A DNA stretch of 64,000 nucleotides from Micromonospora fulviviridis. GTDB lineage: Bacteria; Actinomycetota; Actinomycetes; Mycobacteriales; Micromonosporaceae. The DNA lies in NCBI RefSeq assembly GCF_014648395.1, contig NZ_BMRA01000008.1, forward strand, positions 158,357-222,356, in the 5' to 3' direction. Shown here one piece after another: positions 1 through 7,799 of the stretch. Position numbers and translations under genes: made by a program. The notes beneath the pieces are model-generated. The model saw only the letters and a program-made list of their open reading frames with translations, searched no databases and was not told the DNA's origin. Each line of letters opens with the position of its first letter. The first letter of the stretch is position 1.

Positions 1-140
1 CGGGTGGGGCCGGTGGGCGGGCGGGCGCCGACCGACGGGCCGCCGCATCCGCGCCGGGCCCAGTGGGGACGGCCGGCTGCGGCGATCGGCCGGGCCGGGA
101 GATCCCTGGTTACGGGCCGGCCTGTGCTGGCCGCCTGAAC

Positions 141-190
141 GCGACGTCCGGGCCGGAGCGGGCACGGGGCCACTCCGACCCGGACGTCGC
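141..190. terminator. Hairpin downstream of the paa-type unit, possible terminator
   Basis: A perfect 12-bp inverted repeat, GCGACGTCCGGG at 141-152 and CCCGGACGTCGC at 179-190, is extended inward by GGAG (155-158) pairing with CTCC (173-176). It lies about 40 bases past the stop of the minus-strand hydrolase gene. No T-run follows, which is common for actinobacterial hairpin terminators. The rest of 1-230 shows nothing else I can support. Confidence 0.45.
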
Positions 191-230
191 CGTGCGCGGC
201 GACGTCGCGGGCGCGGCCCGGACCAGCACG

Positions 231-797
231 TCAGCGGTCGGCGAGGAACGCCAGCGCGCGGTCCCAGGTGAGCGCGGCGGCCGGCGCGTCGTGGTCGGGC
301 GTGCCCGGATCGGTGAACAGGTGCCCGGCGCCCGGGTAGCGGTGCACGGTCAGCTCGGCGCCGGCCGCGGTCATGGCCCGCTGCCACTCGTCCACCTCGT
401 CCGGCGTCTCGTACTCGTCGGGCTCGGCCAGGTGCAGCTGCACCGGCAGGCCGGGACGTACCGAGCCGGGGTCGCCGCCGGTGCCGTGCAGCAGGAGCAG
501 CGCCGCCGCCTCCGGCCGCTCGGCCAGCAGCGCCCCGGCGACGCCGGCGCCCATCGAGAAGCCGGCCAGCACGGTCTCGGCGGGCAGGTCGGCCGCCGCC
601 GCCCGGGCCCGGTCGAGGACCGCGTCCCGGCCGACCTTCTCGAACAGGGCGAAGCCGGCCTCGACGGTCTCCGCGGCCGGCACCTCGTACAGGTCGGGGG
701 TGGCGACCCGGTGCCCGGCGGCGCGCAGCCGGTCGGCGGCGGCCAGCACGGCGGGTCGCAGCCCGTAGACGGAGTGCAGGAGCAGGATGTGTGCCAT
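231..797 (-). CDS. Dienelactone-hydrolase-family alpha/beta hydrolase
   Basis: This 188-residue protein has the size and fold signature of the DLH family. The nucleophile elbow is GFSMGAG with Ser81, where many DLH enzymes have Cys, and the catalytic His is probably His159 in GAGHLF. An acidic residue in the segment LHLAEPDEYE would complete the triad. There is no signal peptide, so it is probably cytosolic. It is the last gene of a minus-strand group after paaK and paaI, which suggests a side role in aromatic-acid catabolism, but substrate cannot be read from sequence. The family is clear and the function is not. Confidence 0.8.
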   Translation of the reverse strand: MAHILLLHSVYGLRPAVLAAADRLRAAGHRVATPDLYEVPAAETVEAGFALFEKVGRDAVLDRARAAAADLPAETVLAGFSMGAGVAGALLAERPEAAALLLLHGTGGDPGSVRPGLPVQLHLAEPDEYETPDEVDEWQRAMTAAGAELTVHRYPGAGHLFTDPGTPDHDAPAAALTWDRALAFLADR

Positions 798-845
798 CGG
801 CCCATCCTGGCCCGCGCCCGCCGGGCGGTCCGGCCGGCGCGCCGG

Positions 846-1253
846 TCAGTCCCGGGCGATGGTGCGGCTGCGGCCCCGGAACTCGGCGACCACCTCGCCG
901 TCCCGCCACACCGTGACGTCGTAGATGCCGCTGCGGCCGTGCCGGACCCGCTCGGTGGCCCGGGCCTCCAGCAGGTCGCCCTCGTGGACCGGACGCAGGA
1001 AACTGATCTCGCCGCCGGCGGCCACGGTGGCCGGGCCGTGGCTGTTGCAGGCCAACGCGAACGCGGTGTCGGCGAGCAGGAAGACGAAGCCGCCGTGGCC
1101 GATGGCGTGGCCGTTGAGCATGGCGGCGGTGACCCGCATCCGCGCCACCGCCGCGCCGTCACCGGCGGAGACCAGCTCGATGCCGAGCCCCTTGGACGCC
1201 ACGTCGGCGTCGAACATGTCGTGGGCCGCGGTGCGGCCGTCGTCGCCCGCCAC
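846..1253 (-). CDS. paaI: PaaI-type hotdog thioesterase
   Basis: This 135-residue single hotdog-fold protein has the PaaI hallmark HAIGHGGFVFLLADTAFALA, in which the buried helix carries the catalytic Asp. PaaI thioesterases hydrolyse phenylacetyl-CoA or ring-hydroxylated CoA esters and free trapped CoA when the paa pathway stalls. The gene starts with GTG one base after the paaK stop, so the pair is almost certainly cotranscribed. The ring-oxygenase genes paaABCDE are not in this window, so whether this serves the full phenylacetate pathway is inference. Confidence 0.85.
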   Translation of the reverse strand: MAGDDGRTAAHDMFDADVASKGLGIELVSAGDGAAVARMRVTAAMLNGHAIGHGGFVFLLADTAFALACNSHGPATVAAGGEISFLRPVHEGDLLEARATERVRHGRSGIYDVTVWRDGEVVAEFRGRSRTIARD

Positions 1254-1254
1254 G

Positions 1255-2562
1255 TCAGCGCCCCTGCCGCTGGTCGACGATCCGGCGCATCTTGCCCATC
1301 GAGCGCTCCACCCCGTCCGGCTCGATGACCTGCACCGCCACGCTCACCCCGATGGTGTTCTTGACCTGCTCGACCAGGGCCGCCCCGGCCCGCTCGGCCT
1401 CGTCGGCGGCCACCCCGGCCCGCCGTTCCACCCTGACGGTGAGGGTGTCCATCCGGCCCTGCCGGTCCAGCACGCACTGGAAGTGCGGCGAGAGCGCGGG
1501 CGTGCGCAGGATCAGCTCCTCGATCTGGGTCGGGAAGACGTTGACCCCGCGCACGATCATCATGTCGTCGGTCCGGCCGGTGATCTTCTCGATCCGGCGC
1601 ATGGTGCGGGCGGTGCCGGGCAGCAGCCGGGTGAGGTCGCGCGTGCGGTAGCGGACCACCGGCATGGCCTCCTTGGTGAGCGAGGTGAGCACCAGCTCGC
1701 CCCGCTCGCCGTCGGGCAGCACCTCGCCGGTGACCGGATCGATGATCTCCGGGTAGAAGTGGTCCTCCCAGAGGTGCAGGCCGTCCTTGGTCTCCACGCA
1801 CTCGACGGCCACCCCGGGGCCCATCACCTCGGAGAGGCCGTAGATGTCCACGGCGTGCATGTCGAGGCGCTGCTCCATCTCCCGGCGCATGTCCTCGGTC
1901 CACGGCTCGGCGCCGAAGACGCCGACCCGCAGCGAGGTGGACTTCGGGTCGACGCCCTGGCGCTCCATCTCGTCGACGATGGCCAGCATGTAGCTGGGGG
2001 TGACCATGATGACCTCCGGCGCGAAGTCGCGGATCAGCATGACCTGCCGCTCCGTCATGCCGCCGGAGACCGGGATGACCGTGCAGCCGAGCTCCTCGGC
2101 GCCGTAGTGCGCGCCGAGCCCGCCGGTGAAGAGCCCGTAGCCGTACGCCACGTGCACCCGGTCGCCGGGGCGCCCGCCGGCGGCCCGGATCGAACGGGCC
2201 ATCAGCTTCGCCCAGGTGTCCAGGTCGGCGCGGGTGTAGCCGACCACGGTGGGGCGGCCGGTGGTGCCCGAGGAGGCGTGCAGCCGGGCGACCCGCTCCC
2301 GGGGCACGGCGAACATGCCGAACGGGTAGTTCTCCCGCAGCTCGGCCTTGCCGGTGAACGGGAAGCGCGCCAGGTCGGTCAGCTCGCGCAGGTCGTCGGG
2401 GTGCACGCCGGCCGCCGCGAAGGCCCGCCGGTAGTGCGGCACGTTGTCGTACGCGTGCCGCAGCGACCAGCGCAGCCGGTCCAGTTGCAGCGCCCGCAGC
2501 TCGTCGACGCCGACCCGCTCCACGGGTTCCAGCTCGTCCGGACGAGGGGTGCGGTCCTGCAC
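1255..2562 (-). CDS. paaK: Phenylacetate-CoA ligase
   Basis: This 435-residue ANL-superfamily adenylate-forming enzyme activates phenylacetate to phenylacetyl-CoA using ATP. The N-terminal stretch with AYDNVPHYRRAF, the AMP-binding loop SSGTTGRPTVVGYT, the YGLSEVMGPGVA segment and the C-terminal TGRTDDMMIVRGVNVFPTQ are all typical of PaaK. Length matches the family at about 430-440 residues. The start is GTG at 2562, preceded by a strong AGGAGG ribosome site. It heads the minus-strand paaK-paaI-hydrolase unit. Paralogues acting on other aryl acids exist, so exact substrate is slightly open. Confidence 0.9.
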   Translation of the reverse strand: MQDRTPRPDELEPVERVGVDELRALQLDRLRWSLRHAYDNVPHYRRAFAAAGVHPDDLRELTDLARFPFTGKAELRENYPFGMFAVPRERVARLHASSGTTGRPTVVGYTRADLDTWAKLMARSIRAAGGRPGDRVHVAYGYGLFTGGLGAHYGAEELGCTVIPVSGGMTERQVMLIRDFAPEVIMVTPSYMLAIVDEMERQGVDPKSTSLRVGVFGAEPWTEDMRREMEQRLDMHAVDIYGLSEVMGPGVAVECVETKDGLHLWEDHFYPEIIDPVTGEVLPDGERGELVLTSLTKEAMPVVRYRTRDLTRLLPGTARTMRRIEKITGRTDDMMIVRGVNVFPTQIEELILRTPALSPHFQCVLDRQGRMDTLTVRVERRAGVAADEAERAGAALVEQVKNTIGVSVAVQVIEPDGVERSMGKMRRIVDQRQGR

Positions 2563-2682
2563 GGTGGCCTCCTGCGCGACGGGTCCGCCGACGCCGCGTC
2601 GCGCCGGGCGGTGCCGATCACCGTACGCCCGTACGGCCCGTCCTGCCAGGTCAGGTCGCCGGTGCCGACGCGGCTCAGCGGA

Positions 2683-3132
2683 TCAGTGGGCGGCGGGTAG
2701 CCGGTGCAGCGCGTCGACCAGCGGAGCCAGTTCGGGGGTGCGCTCGGCCTCGGCGAGCGCGTCGGCGAGCACCCGGTCGTGGGTGGGGCGGGCCCGGCCG
2801 AGCAGCTCCGAGCCGGCCGGGGTCAGCTCGGTGTAGATGCCGCGCCGGTCGTCCGCGCAGAGGACGCGGGTGAGCAGGCCACGGTCCTCCAGCCGGGTGA
2901 CCAGGCGGGTGGTGGCGCTGCCGGAGAGCGCCGCGGCCCGGGCGAGCTGCCGCATCCGCATGTGCCAGCCGTGCTGCCGGGAGAGCGCGTCGAGCACCGT
3001 GTACTCGACGACGGAGAGGTCGTGCTCGGTCTGGAGCGCGCGTTCCAGGGCGGTCTCGATCAGGCCGTGCAGCGCGGCGAGCGTGCGCCAGCCCTGGGCG
3101 CGGATCTCGACCGCGTCGTCGGCGATGCCCAT
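2683..3132 (-). CDS. MarR-family transcriptional regulator
   Basis: This 149-residue winged-helix regulator has the MarR core MRMRQLARAAALSGSATTRLVTRLEDRGLL followed in the wing by DDRRGIYTELT (quoted in pieces). I place the start at ATG 3132 because GGAGGG lies just upstream; a longer frame to 3204 has no ribosome site and would cross the operator. It diverges from the MFS exporter at 3272, the classic arrangement of a repressor controlling itself and an efflux pump. The perfect inverted repeat at 3193-3240 is its likely binding site. The inducing ligand is unknown. Confidence 0.88.
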   Translation of the reverse strand: MGIADDAVEIRAQGWRTLAALHGLIETALERALQTEHDLSVVEYTVLDALSRQHGWHMRMRQLARAAALSGSATTRLVTRLEDRGLLTRVLCADDRRGIYTELTPAGSELLGRARPTHDRVLADALAEAERTPELAPLVDALHRLPAAH

Positions 3133-3192
3133 GGCGCCCCCTCCGGTGTGACCTGCACGTCCCCCCCAGGCTACCACCCTTGCGCCGGTATA

Positions 3193-3240
3193 AGGCGCGT
3201 GCAACTATCTCGTTGTCGGCGCGGGTAGTTGCACGCGCCT
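3193..3240. promoter_or_regulatory. Inverted repeat, likely MarR operator
   Basis: AGGCGCGTGCAACTA (3193-3207) and its exact reverse complement TAGTTGCACGCGCCT (3226-3240) are separated by 18 bases. The element fills the space between the divergent MarR and MFS genes, 31 bases before the exporter start. The position and dyad symmetry support an operator; binding by this MarR protein is inferred. Confidence 0.65.
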
Positions 3241-3271
3241 CTTTGTTTCCCGCGCATGGATTGGGTACGGC

Positions 3272-4489
3272 ATGGCACAGCGCACCTCGGCCCTTCCCGG
3301 CGGCCTGATCGCCCTGGCGATCGGGGCGTTCGGCATCGGGCTGACCGAGTTCGTGATCATGGGGCTGCTCCCCCAGGTCGCCGCCGACTTCGCGGTCAGC
3401 GAGTCGGTCGCCGGCTGGCTGATCTCCGGGTACGCCCTCAGCGTCGCCGTGGGCGGCGTGGCGCTCACCGCCGCCGTCACCCGGCTGCGCCGCAAGCCGG
3501 TGCTGCTCGGGCTGATGGTGCTCTTCATCGCCGGCAACCTGCTCTCCGCCCTGGCCGGCGACTACGGGACCATGCTGGCCGGCCGGATCGTCGCGGCGCT
3601 CTGCCACGGCGCGTTCTTCGGCATCGGCGCGGTGGTGGCGGCCGGCCTGGTCCCGCCGGCCCGCCGGGCGGGCGCGATCGCCATGATGTTCGCCGGCCTC
3701 ACCATCGCCAACGTCCTCGGCGTGCCGTTCGGCACCTTCCTCGGCCAGCACCTCGGCTGGCGCGCCACGTTCTGGGCGATCACCGCCATCGGGCTGGTCG
3801 CGCTCCTCGGCCTCGCCCTCCTGGTGCCCGGACGCGGGCCGGCCACCGACGCCGCCCCGACCGGCGGGCTGCGCGGCGAGCTGCGGGCGTTCACCCACTC
3901 CCAGGTCTGGTTCTCGCTGGTGGTCACCGTGCTCGGGTTCGGCGGCATGTTCGGCGCGTTCACCTACATCGCGTACACGCTGACCGAGGTGAGCGGCTTC
4001 GCCGCCGGGACCGTGCCGTGGCTGCTGGTGCTCTTCGGCGTCGGGCTCTTCGCCGGCAACCTGGCCGGCGGCCGGGCCGCCGACGTGTCGCTGTCCCGGA
4101 CCCTGGTCACCGTCCTCGCGGTGCTCACCGTCGTGCTGGTCGGTTTCGCGCTGACCGCCACGAGCCCGGCCCTGACCGTGGGCTCGCTGGTGCTGATGGG
4201 CGCGTTCGGCTTCGCCACCGTGCCGCCGCTGCAAATGCGGATCATGAGGTACGCCCGCCAGGCGCCGACGCTGGCCTCCGGGGCGAACATCGCCGCGTTC
4301 AACGTGGGCAACGCGCTCGGCGCCTGGCTCGGCGGGCTGACCATCGACGCCGGCCTCGGCTTCACCGCCCCGATCTGGGCCGGCGCCGGGCTCACCCTGC
4401 TCGGCCTCGCCGTGCTGCTGGTGGCCGAGCGGCAGGCCCGGCGTACCCCGGTGGACGCGGCCCGCGAGCCGGCCGGCGTGGCGGCCTGA
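3272..4489 (+). CDS. MFS drug:H+ antiporter (DHA1, AraJ/Cmx-like)
   Basis: This 405-residue protein has twelve predicted membrane helices and no signal peptide. The sequence begins with GLIALAIGAFGIGLTEFVIM, characteristic of the DHA1 group that includes AraJ, CmlR/Cmx and sugar-efflux proteins. The loop between helices 2 and 3 has VTRLRRKPVLLG, the MFS motif-A position. It would export a small hydrophobic compound in exchange for protons. Regulation by the divergent MarR gene is likely. The transported compound cannot be assigned from sequence; chloramphenicol-like drugs or metabolic by-products are both plausible. Confidence 0.85.
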   Translation: MAQRTSALPGGLIALAIGAFGIGLTEFVIMGLLPQVAADFAVSESVAGWLISGYALSVAVGGVALTAAVTRLRRKPVLLGLMVLFIAGNLLSALAGDYGTMLAGRIVAALCHGAFFGIGAVVAAGLVPPARRAGAIAMMFAGLTIANVLGVPFGTFLGQHLGWRATFWAITAIGLVALLGLALLVPGRGPATDAAPTGGLRGELRAFTHSQVWFSLVVTVLGFGGMFGAFTYIAYTLTEVSGFAAGTVPWLLVLFGVGLFAGNLAGGRAADVSLSRTLVTVLAVLTVVLVGFALTATSPALTVGSLVLMGAFGFATVPPLQMRIMRYARQAPTLASGANIAAFNVGNALGAWLGGLTIDAGLGFTAPIWAGAGLTLLGLAVLLVAERQARRTPVDAAREPAGVAA

Positions 4490-4555
4490 CCCGGCGGGCA
4501 CCGGCCGGCCCGCCGTCCGTGGACCCGGCGGGACCGGGCGGGGCGGCGTTATGCT

Positions 4556-4650
4556 CGGCGCGGCGGTGGGGCCCGCCGTCCCGGAACCCGCCGGGAGAAC
4601 CGCGACACGCTCGCCAACGGTCCCTGCCAGTGATGCCCGTCCTGGTGGGA
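4556..4650 (+). promoter_or_regulatory. Candidate fluoride (crcB-motif) riboswitch
   Basis: Just upstream of the first crcB gene, GGCGGTGGGGCCCGCC (4562-4577) has the shape of the first stem-loop of the crcB motif (GGNGATGG...CC). It is followed by GGAACCCGCC and, further on, by TGATGCCCGTCCTGG (4631-4645), which resembles the conserved 3-prime TGATG..CCT segment. The normally conserved A in GATGG is G here, so the match is imperfect. Position, ending a few bases before the Shine-Dalgarno GGGAGG, fits translational control by fluoride. Confidence 0.45.
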
Positions 4651-4656
4651 GGCACC

Positions 4657-5139
4657 GTGACCGGACCGTCCGAGTTCCGCGTCGACCCCGACGTCGACCT
4701 GCACGTCCCCGCCGACCGGCGGGAACTGGCCGCCCACCCGGCGGCCGTGCTCGGCGTCGTCGCGGCCGGCGGGGTGCTCGGCGCGCTGGCCCGGGCCGGG
4801 CTCCAGGCCGCGTTCCCGCACCCGCCCACCGGCTTCCCGTGGGCCACCTTCGGCATCAACGTCGGCGGCTGCCTGCTGATCGGCGCGCTGATGGCGGTAC
4901 TGACGGCCCGCCCGGCCGGCCCGCTGGTCCGGCCGTTCCTCGGCGTCGGCGTGCTCGGCGGCTTCACCACCTTCTCCACCTACGCCGTGGACACCCAGCG
5001 GGCGATCGCCGCCGGAGCGCCGGGCACCGCGCTGGCGTACCTGGCGGCGACCCTGGCCGGGGCGCTGCTGGCGGTCTGGGCCGGGGACGCGGTGGCCGGC
5101 CGGCTGCTGGCCCGGGCCGGGGTGGAGGCGGCCCGGTGA
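4657..5139 (+). CDS. crcB: Fluoride channel subunit CrcB/Fluc (first copy)
   Basis: Fluc proteins are small four-helix membrane proteins that dimerise in antiparallel orientation and export fluoride. This 160-residue copy has the family signatures GVLGALARAGLQ, FGINVGGCLLIGALM and GVLGGFTTFSTYAVDT; the last contains the Phe/Thr/Ser track of the fluoride pore. It carries an extra soluble N-terminus of about 30 residues. I choose the GTG at 4657 because GGGAGG sits just upstream; an ATG at 4633 lies inside the putative riboswitch. Its stop overlaps the second copy by four bases, so the two chains are probably coupled and may form a heterodimer. Confidence 0.9.
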   Translation: MTGPSEFRVDPDVDLHVPADRRELAAHPAAVLGVVAAGGVLGALARAGLQAAFPHPPTGFPWATFGINVGGCLLIGALMAVLTARPAGPLVRPFLGVGVLGGFTTFSTYAVDTQRAIAAGAPGTALAYLAATLAGALLAVWAGDAVAGRLLARAGVEAAR

Positions 5140-5498
5140 CCGTCCTGCTGATCACGCTCGGGGCGGCGCTGGGCGCGCCGCTGCGCTACCTGACCGACCG
5201 GGCCGTACAGGCCCGCCACGACTCCCCCTTCCCCTGGGGCACCCTGACCGTCAACGTCACCGGGTCGCTGCTGCTCGGCGCGGTGGCCGCGGTGCCCGCC
5301 TCGCCCGCGGTCACCGCCCTGGTGGGCACGGGCTTCTGCGGCGCGCTCACCACCTGGTCCACGCTGAGCTACGAGACCCTGCGGCTGCACCGCGGGGGCC
5401 ATCGCGGCCACGCGCTGGCCAACATCCTCGGCAGCCTCGCCGCCGGCCTCACCGCGGCCACCGCCGGCTACGCCCTGACCCACGCCGCCACCGGCTGA
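5136..5498 (+). CDS. crcB: Fluoride channel subunit CrcB/Fluc (second copy)
   Basis: This 120-residue protein has four predicted helices and the Fluc signatures GAPLRYLTDR, GTLTVNVTGSLLLGAV and GTGFCGALTTWSTLSYET. The GTG start overlaps the TGA of the first crcB gene, a coupling that suits a heterodimeric channel built from two diverged halves, as known in several Gram-positive bacteria. It is slightly shorter than the first copy and lacks its N-terminal extension. It converges with the cobalamin operon, leaving only about 20 bases between the two stops. Confidence 0.9.
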   Translation: MTVLLITLGAALGAPLRYLTDRAVQARHDSPFPWGTLTVNVTGSLLLGAVAAVPASPAVTALVGTGFCGALTTWSTLSYETLRLHRGGHRGHALANILGSLAAGLTAATAGYALTHAATG

Positions 5499-5517
5499 TC
5501 CCCCGAGGCCGCCGCGC

Positions 5518-7209
5518 TCACCCCCGCGCCGGGACGGCAGCGGGCGCGGGGGCGGCCGCAGCGGGCGCCGGGTCGGCGGCGAGCGCCACCACCGGTCCGA
5601 CCACGAAAACCGCTGGTGGCCGGACCTCGTCGCGTTCGGCGAGCGCGCCGACCTCGTCCAGCCGGCACCGGGCCGTCCACTGGTCCGGGTGGCCGGCGTC
5701 CCGGACCACCAGCACCGGCGTATCGGCCGCCCGGCCGTGGGCGAGCAGCTCGGCGGCGATCCGCCCGACCGTGTCCACGGCCATGAGCAGCACGAGCGTG
5801 CCCCGGGCCTGGGCCAGCGCGGCCCAGTCCACGAGGGAGTCCGGGTGCCCGGGTGGCAGGTGCCCGGAGACCACGGTGAACTCGTGCGCCACGCCCCGGT
5901 GGGTCACCGGCACGCCGGCCAGGGCGGGCGCGGCCACCGCGCTGCTCACCCCGGGCACCAGCACCGTCTCCACCCCGGCCGCCGCGCAGGCGAGGACCTC
6001 CTCGTGGCCGCGACCGAAGACGTACGGGTCGCCGCCCTTGAGCCGGACCACCCGCTTGCCGGCGCGGGCGTGCGCCACGAGCGTGTCGTTGATGGTCTCC
6101 TGGGCCATCGACGGGCCCCGGGGCACCTTGGCCGCGTCCACGACCACCACGCCGGGGCGGAGCCCGCGCAGCAGCCCGGCCGGGGCGAGCCGGTCGGCCA
6201 CCACCACGTCGGCGGCGTCGAGCAGCGCCCTGCCGCGTACCGTGATCAGGTCGTCCGGGCCGGGCCCGCCGCCCACGACGGCGACCTGGCCGGGGCGCAA
6301 CGCCGGCTCGTGGTGATGGTCGGCGTGGTGGTGCTGGTGGTCGTGGCCGTGGGCCGGGTCGTCCGGGTGGTGGTGGGGGGTCTGCGGCCGCCCCACCTTG
6401 TCCGCGAACCCGGGCAGCGCCACCCGGTACGCGCACGTGTCGCAGTTCATCCGGATGTCCCCGCGCAGCGCCTCGGCGTGCCGTTCGAGGACCAGGTCGG
6501 CGAGGGCGTCGCAGTCGCCGATCACCTCGGCGACCCGCACGTCCAGGCCGGGATGGTCGGCCGCGAACTCCCGGCTCTGCGCCACGATCCGGTCCGGCAG
6601 CACCCCGGCGAAGAGGAAGTACGGGGCGACCACGATCCGCCGGGCGCCGAGCCGGCGCAGCCGTTCCAGCACGGCCGGCACGGACGGCTCGGCGAGGGAG
6701 ACGAAGCCGGGTTCCACGCCGGCATAGCCGCGCCCCTCCCAGAGCAGACGGGCCACCTTGGTCACCTCGGCGTTGGCGTCCGGGTCGGTGGAGCCGCGCC
6801 CGATCAGGGCGACCCAGGTGCCGGCCCGGTCGGCGCCGTCGAGCGCCGCGTCGATCCGCTCCGCCAGCACCTCCTGGAGCAGCGGGTGCGGCCCGAGCGG
6901 CCGGCCGTAGGCGTACCGGAGGCCGGGGTGGCGCCGCTTCTCCCGGGCGAGGGCGGCGGGGATGTCCCCCTTGCCGTGCCCGGCGGCGGCCAGCACCAGC
7001 GGCAGCGCCACGAGGCGGCGGTGGCCCCGCCCGGCCAGCGCGCCGACCGCGTCGGTCAGGGGCGGGCGGGACAGCTCGATGAAGCCGCCCTCGACGTCGG
7101 CGACGGCCTCCCGGCGGCGGATCCGCGCGACGAGCGCGGCGAACTGGCCGACGCCGGCGGCGCTGCGGGTGCCGTGCCCGACGATCAGCAGCGGGGTCCG
7201 GTCCTTCAC
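5518..7209 (-). CDS. CbiX/SirB-type chelatase fused to CobA uroporphyrinogen-III methyltransferase
   Basis: This 563-residue two-domain protein joins the chelation and methylation steps of sirohydrochlorin chemistry. Residues 1-250 form a duplicated class II chelatase with metal ligands His12 (IVGHGTRS) and His78 (AAGHGKGDI). Then come MNCDTCAYR (254-262), a possible Fe-S or metal site, and a stretch with 12 His among residues 279-300. Residues from about 308 are a CobA/SUMT SAM-dependent methyltransferase with VVGGGPGPDDLIT and LKGGDPYVFGRGHEE. GTG start overlaps the cobH stop. It could insert cobalt or, for siroheme, iron; sequence cannot decide. Confidence 0.88.
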   Translation of the reverse strand: MKDRTPLLIVGHGTRSAAGVGQFAALVARIRRREAVADVEGGFIELSRPPLTDAVGALAGRGHRRLVALPLVLAAAGHGKGDIPAALAREKRRHPGLRYAYGRPLGPHPLLQEVLAERIDAALDGADRAGTWVALIGRGSTDPDANAEVTKVARLLWEGRGYAGVEPGFVSLAEPSVPAVLERLRRLGARRIVVAPYFLFAGVLPDRIVAQSREFAADHPGLDVRVAEVIGDCDALADLVLERHAEALRGDIRMNCDTCAYRVALPGFADKVGRPQTPHHHPDDPAHGHDHQHHHADHHHEPALRPGQVAVVGGGPGPDDLITVRGRALLDAADVVVADRLAPAGLLRGLRPGVVVVDAAKVPRGPSMAQETINDTLVAHARAGKRVVRLKGGDPYVFGRGHEEVLACAAAGVETVLVPGVSSAVAAPALAGVPVTHRGVAHEFTVVSGHLPPGHPDSLVDWAALAQARGTLVLLMAVDTVGRIAAELLAHGRAADTPVLVVRDAGHPDQWTARCRLDEVGALAERDEVRPPAVFVVGPVVALAADPAPAAAAPAPAAVPARG

Positions 7210-7799
7210 TTGTCCTCCAGGTACAGCAGGGCGTTGAGGGCGGCGGCGGCCACCGCGGAGCCGCCCTTCTCCCCCACGTTGGACACGGCGGGCAGGCCGC
7301 TGGCCCGCAGCGCCGCCTTGGACTCGGCCGCGCCGACGAAACCGACCGGCAGGCCGACCACCAGCGCCGGGGCCACGTCGAGGCCGATCAGCTCGACCAG
7401 CGCGGTGGGGGCGCAGCCGACCACCCAGAGCGCGCCGGGGCCGACCCGGTCGGCCGCGATCCGCACGGCCGCGGCCGAGCGGGTGATGCCGGCGGCGCGG
7501 CCCAGATCGGCGGCGGCCGGCTCGGCGACCGGGCAGACGATCTCCCGCCCGGCCCGGGTGATGCCGGCGGCGACCATCCACACGTCTGTGACGATCGGCG
7601 CGCCGGCCCGCAGCGCGGCCAGCCCGGCGGCCAGGCCGTCCTCGTCGCAGACCAGGTCGGTGACGTAGTCGAGGTCGGCGCTGGCGTGCACCACCCGCTC
7701 GGTGACCGCCCGGGTCAGCGGCGGCAGGTGGGACAGGTCGACCCGGTCGCGCAGGATCCGGTACGACTCCGCCTCGATCGGGTGCACGGTCCGGGTCAT
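7206..7799 (-). CDS. cobH: Precorrin-8X methylmutase
   Basis: CobH/CbiC moves the C-11 methyl group to C-12, turning precorrin-8X into hydrogenobyrinate. At 197 residues the length is normal. The motifs ESYRILRDRVD near the N-terminus, ERVVHASADLDYV with the catalytic His, and GLPVGFVGAAESKAALR near the C-terminus are typical. The ATG at 7799 overlaps the stop of the Ni/Co permease by four bases, and its own stop overlaps the next gene, so it sits in the coupled part of the operon. No anomaly is seen. Confidence 0.93.
   Translation of the reverse strand: MTRTVHPIEAESYRILRDRVDLSHLPPLTRAVTERVVHASADLDYVTDLVCDEDGLAAGLAALRAGAPIVTDVWMVAAGITRAGREIVCPVAEPAAADLGRAAGITRSAAAVRIAADRVGPGALWVVGCAPTALVELIGLDVAPALVVGLPVGFVGAAESKAALRASGLPAVSNVGEKGGSAVAAAALNALLYLEDK

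Noticed and set aside
4633..4657. Upstream ATG start for the first crcB gene
   Set aside because: The ATG at 4633 lies in the putative riboswitch and has no ribosome site, while GTG 4657 has GGGAGG.
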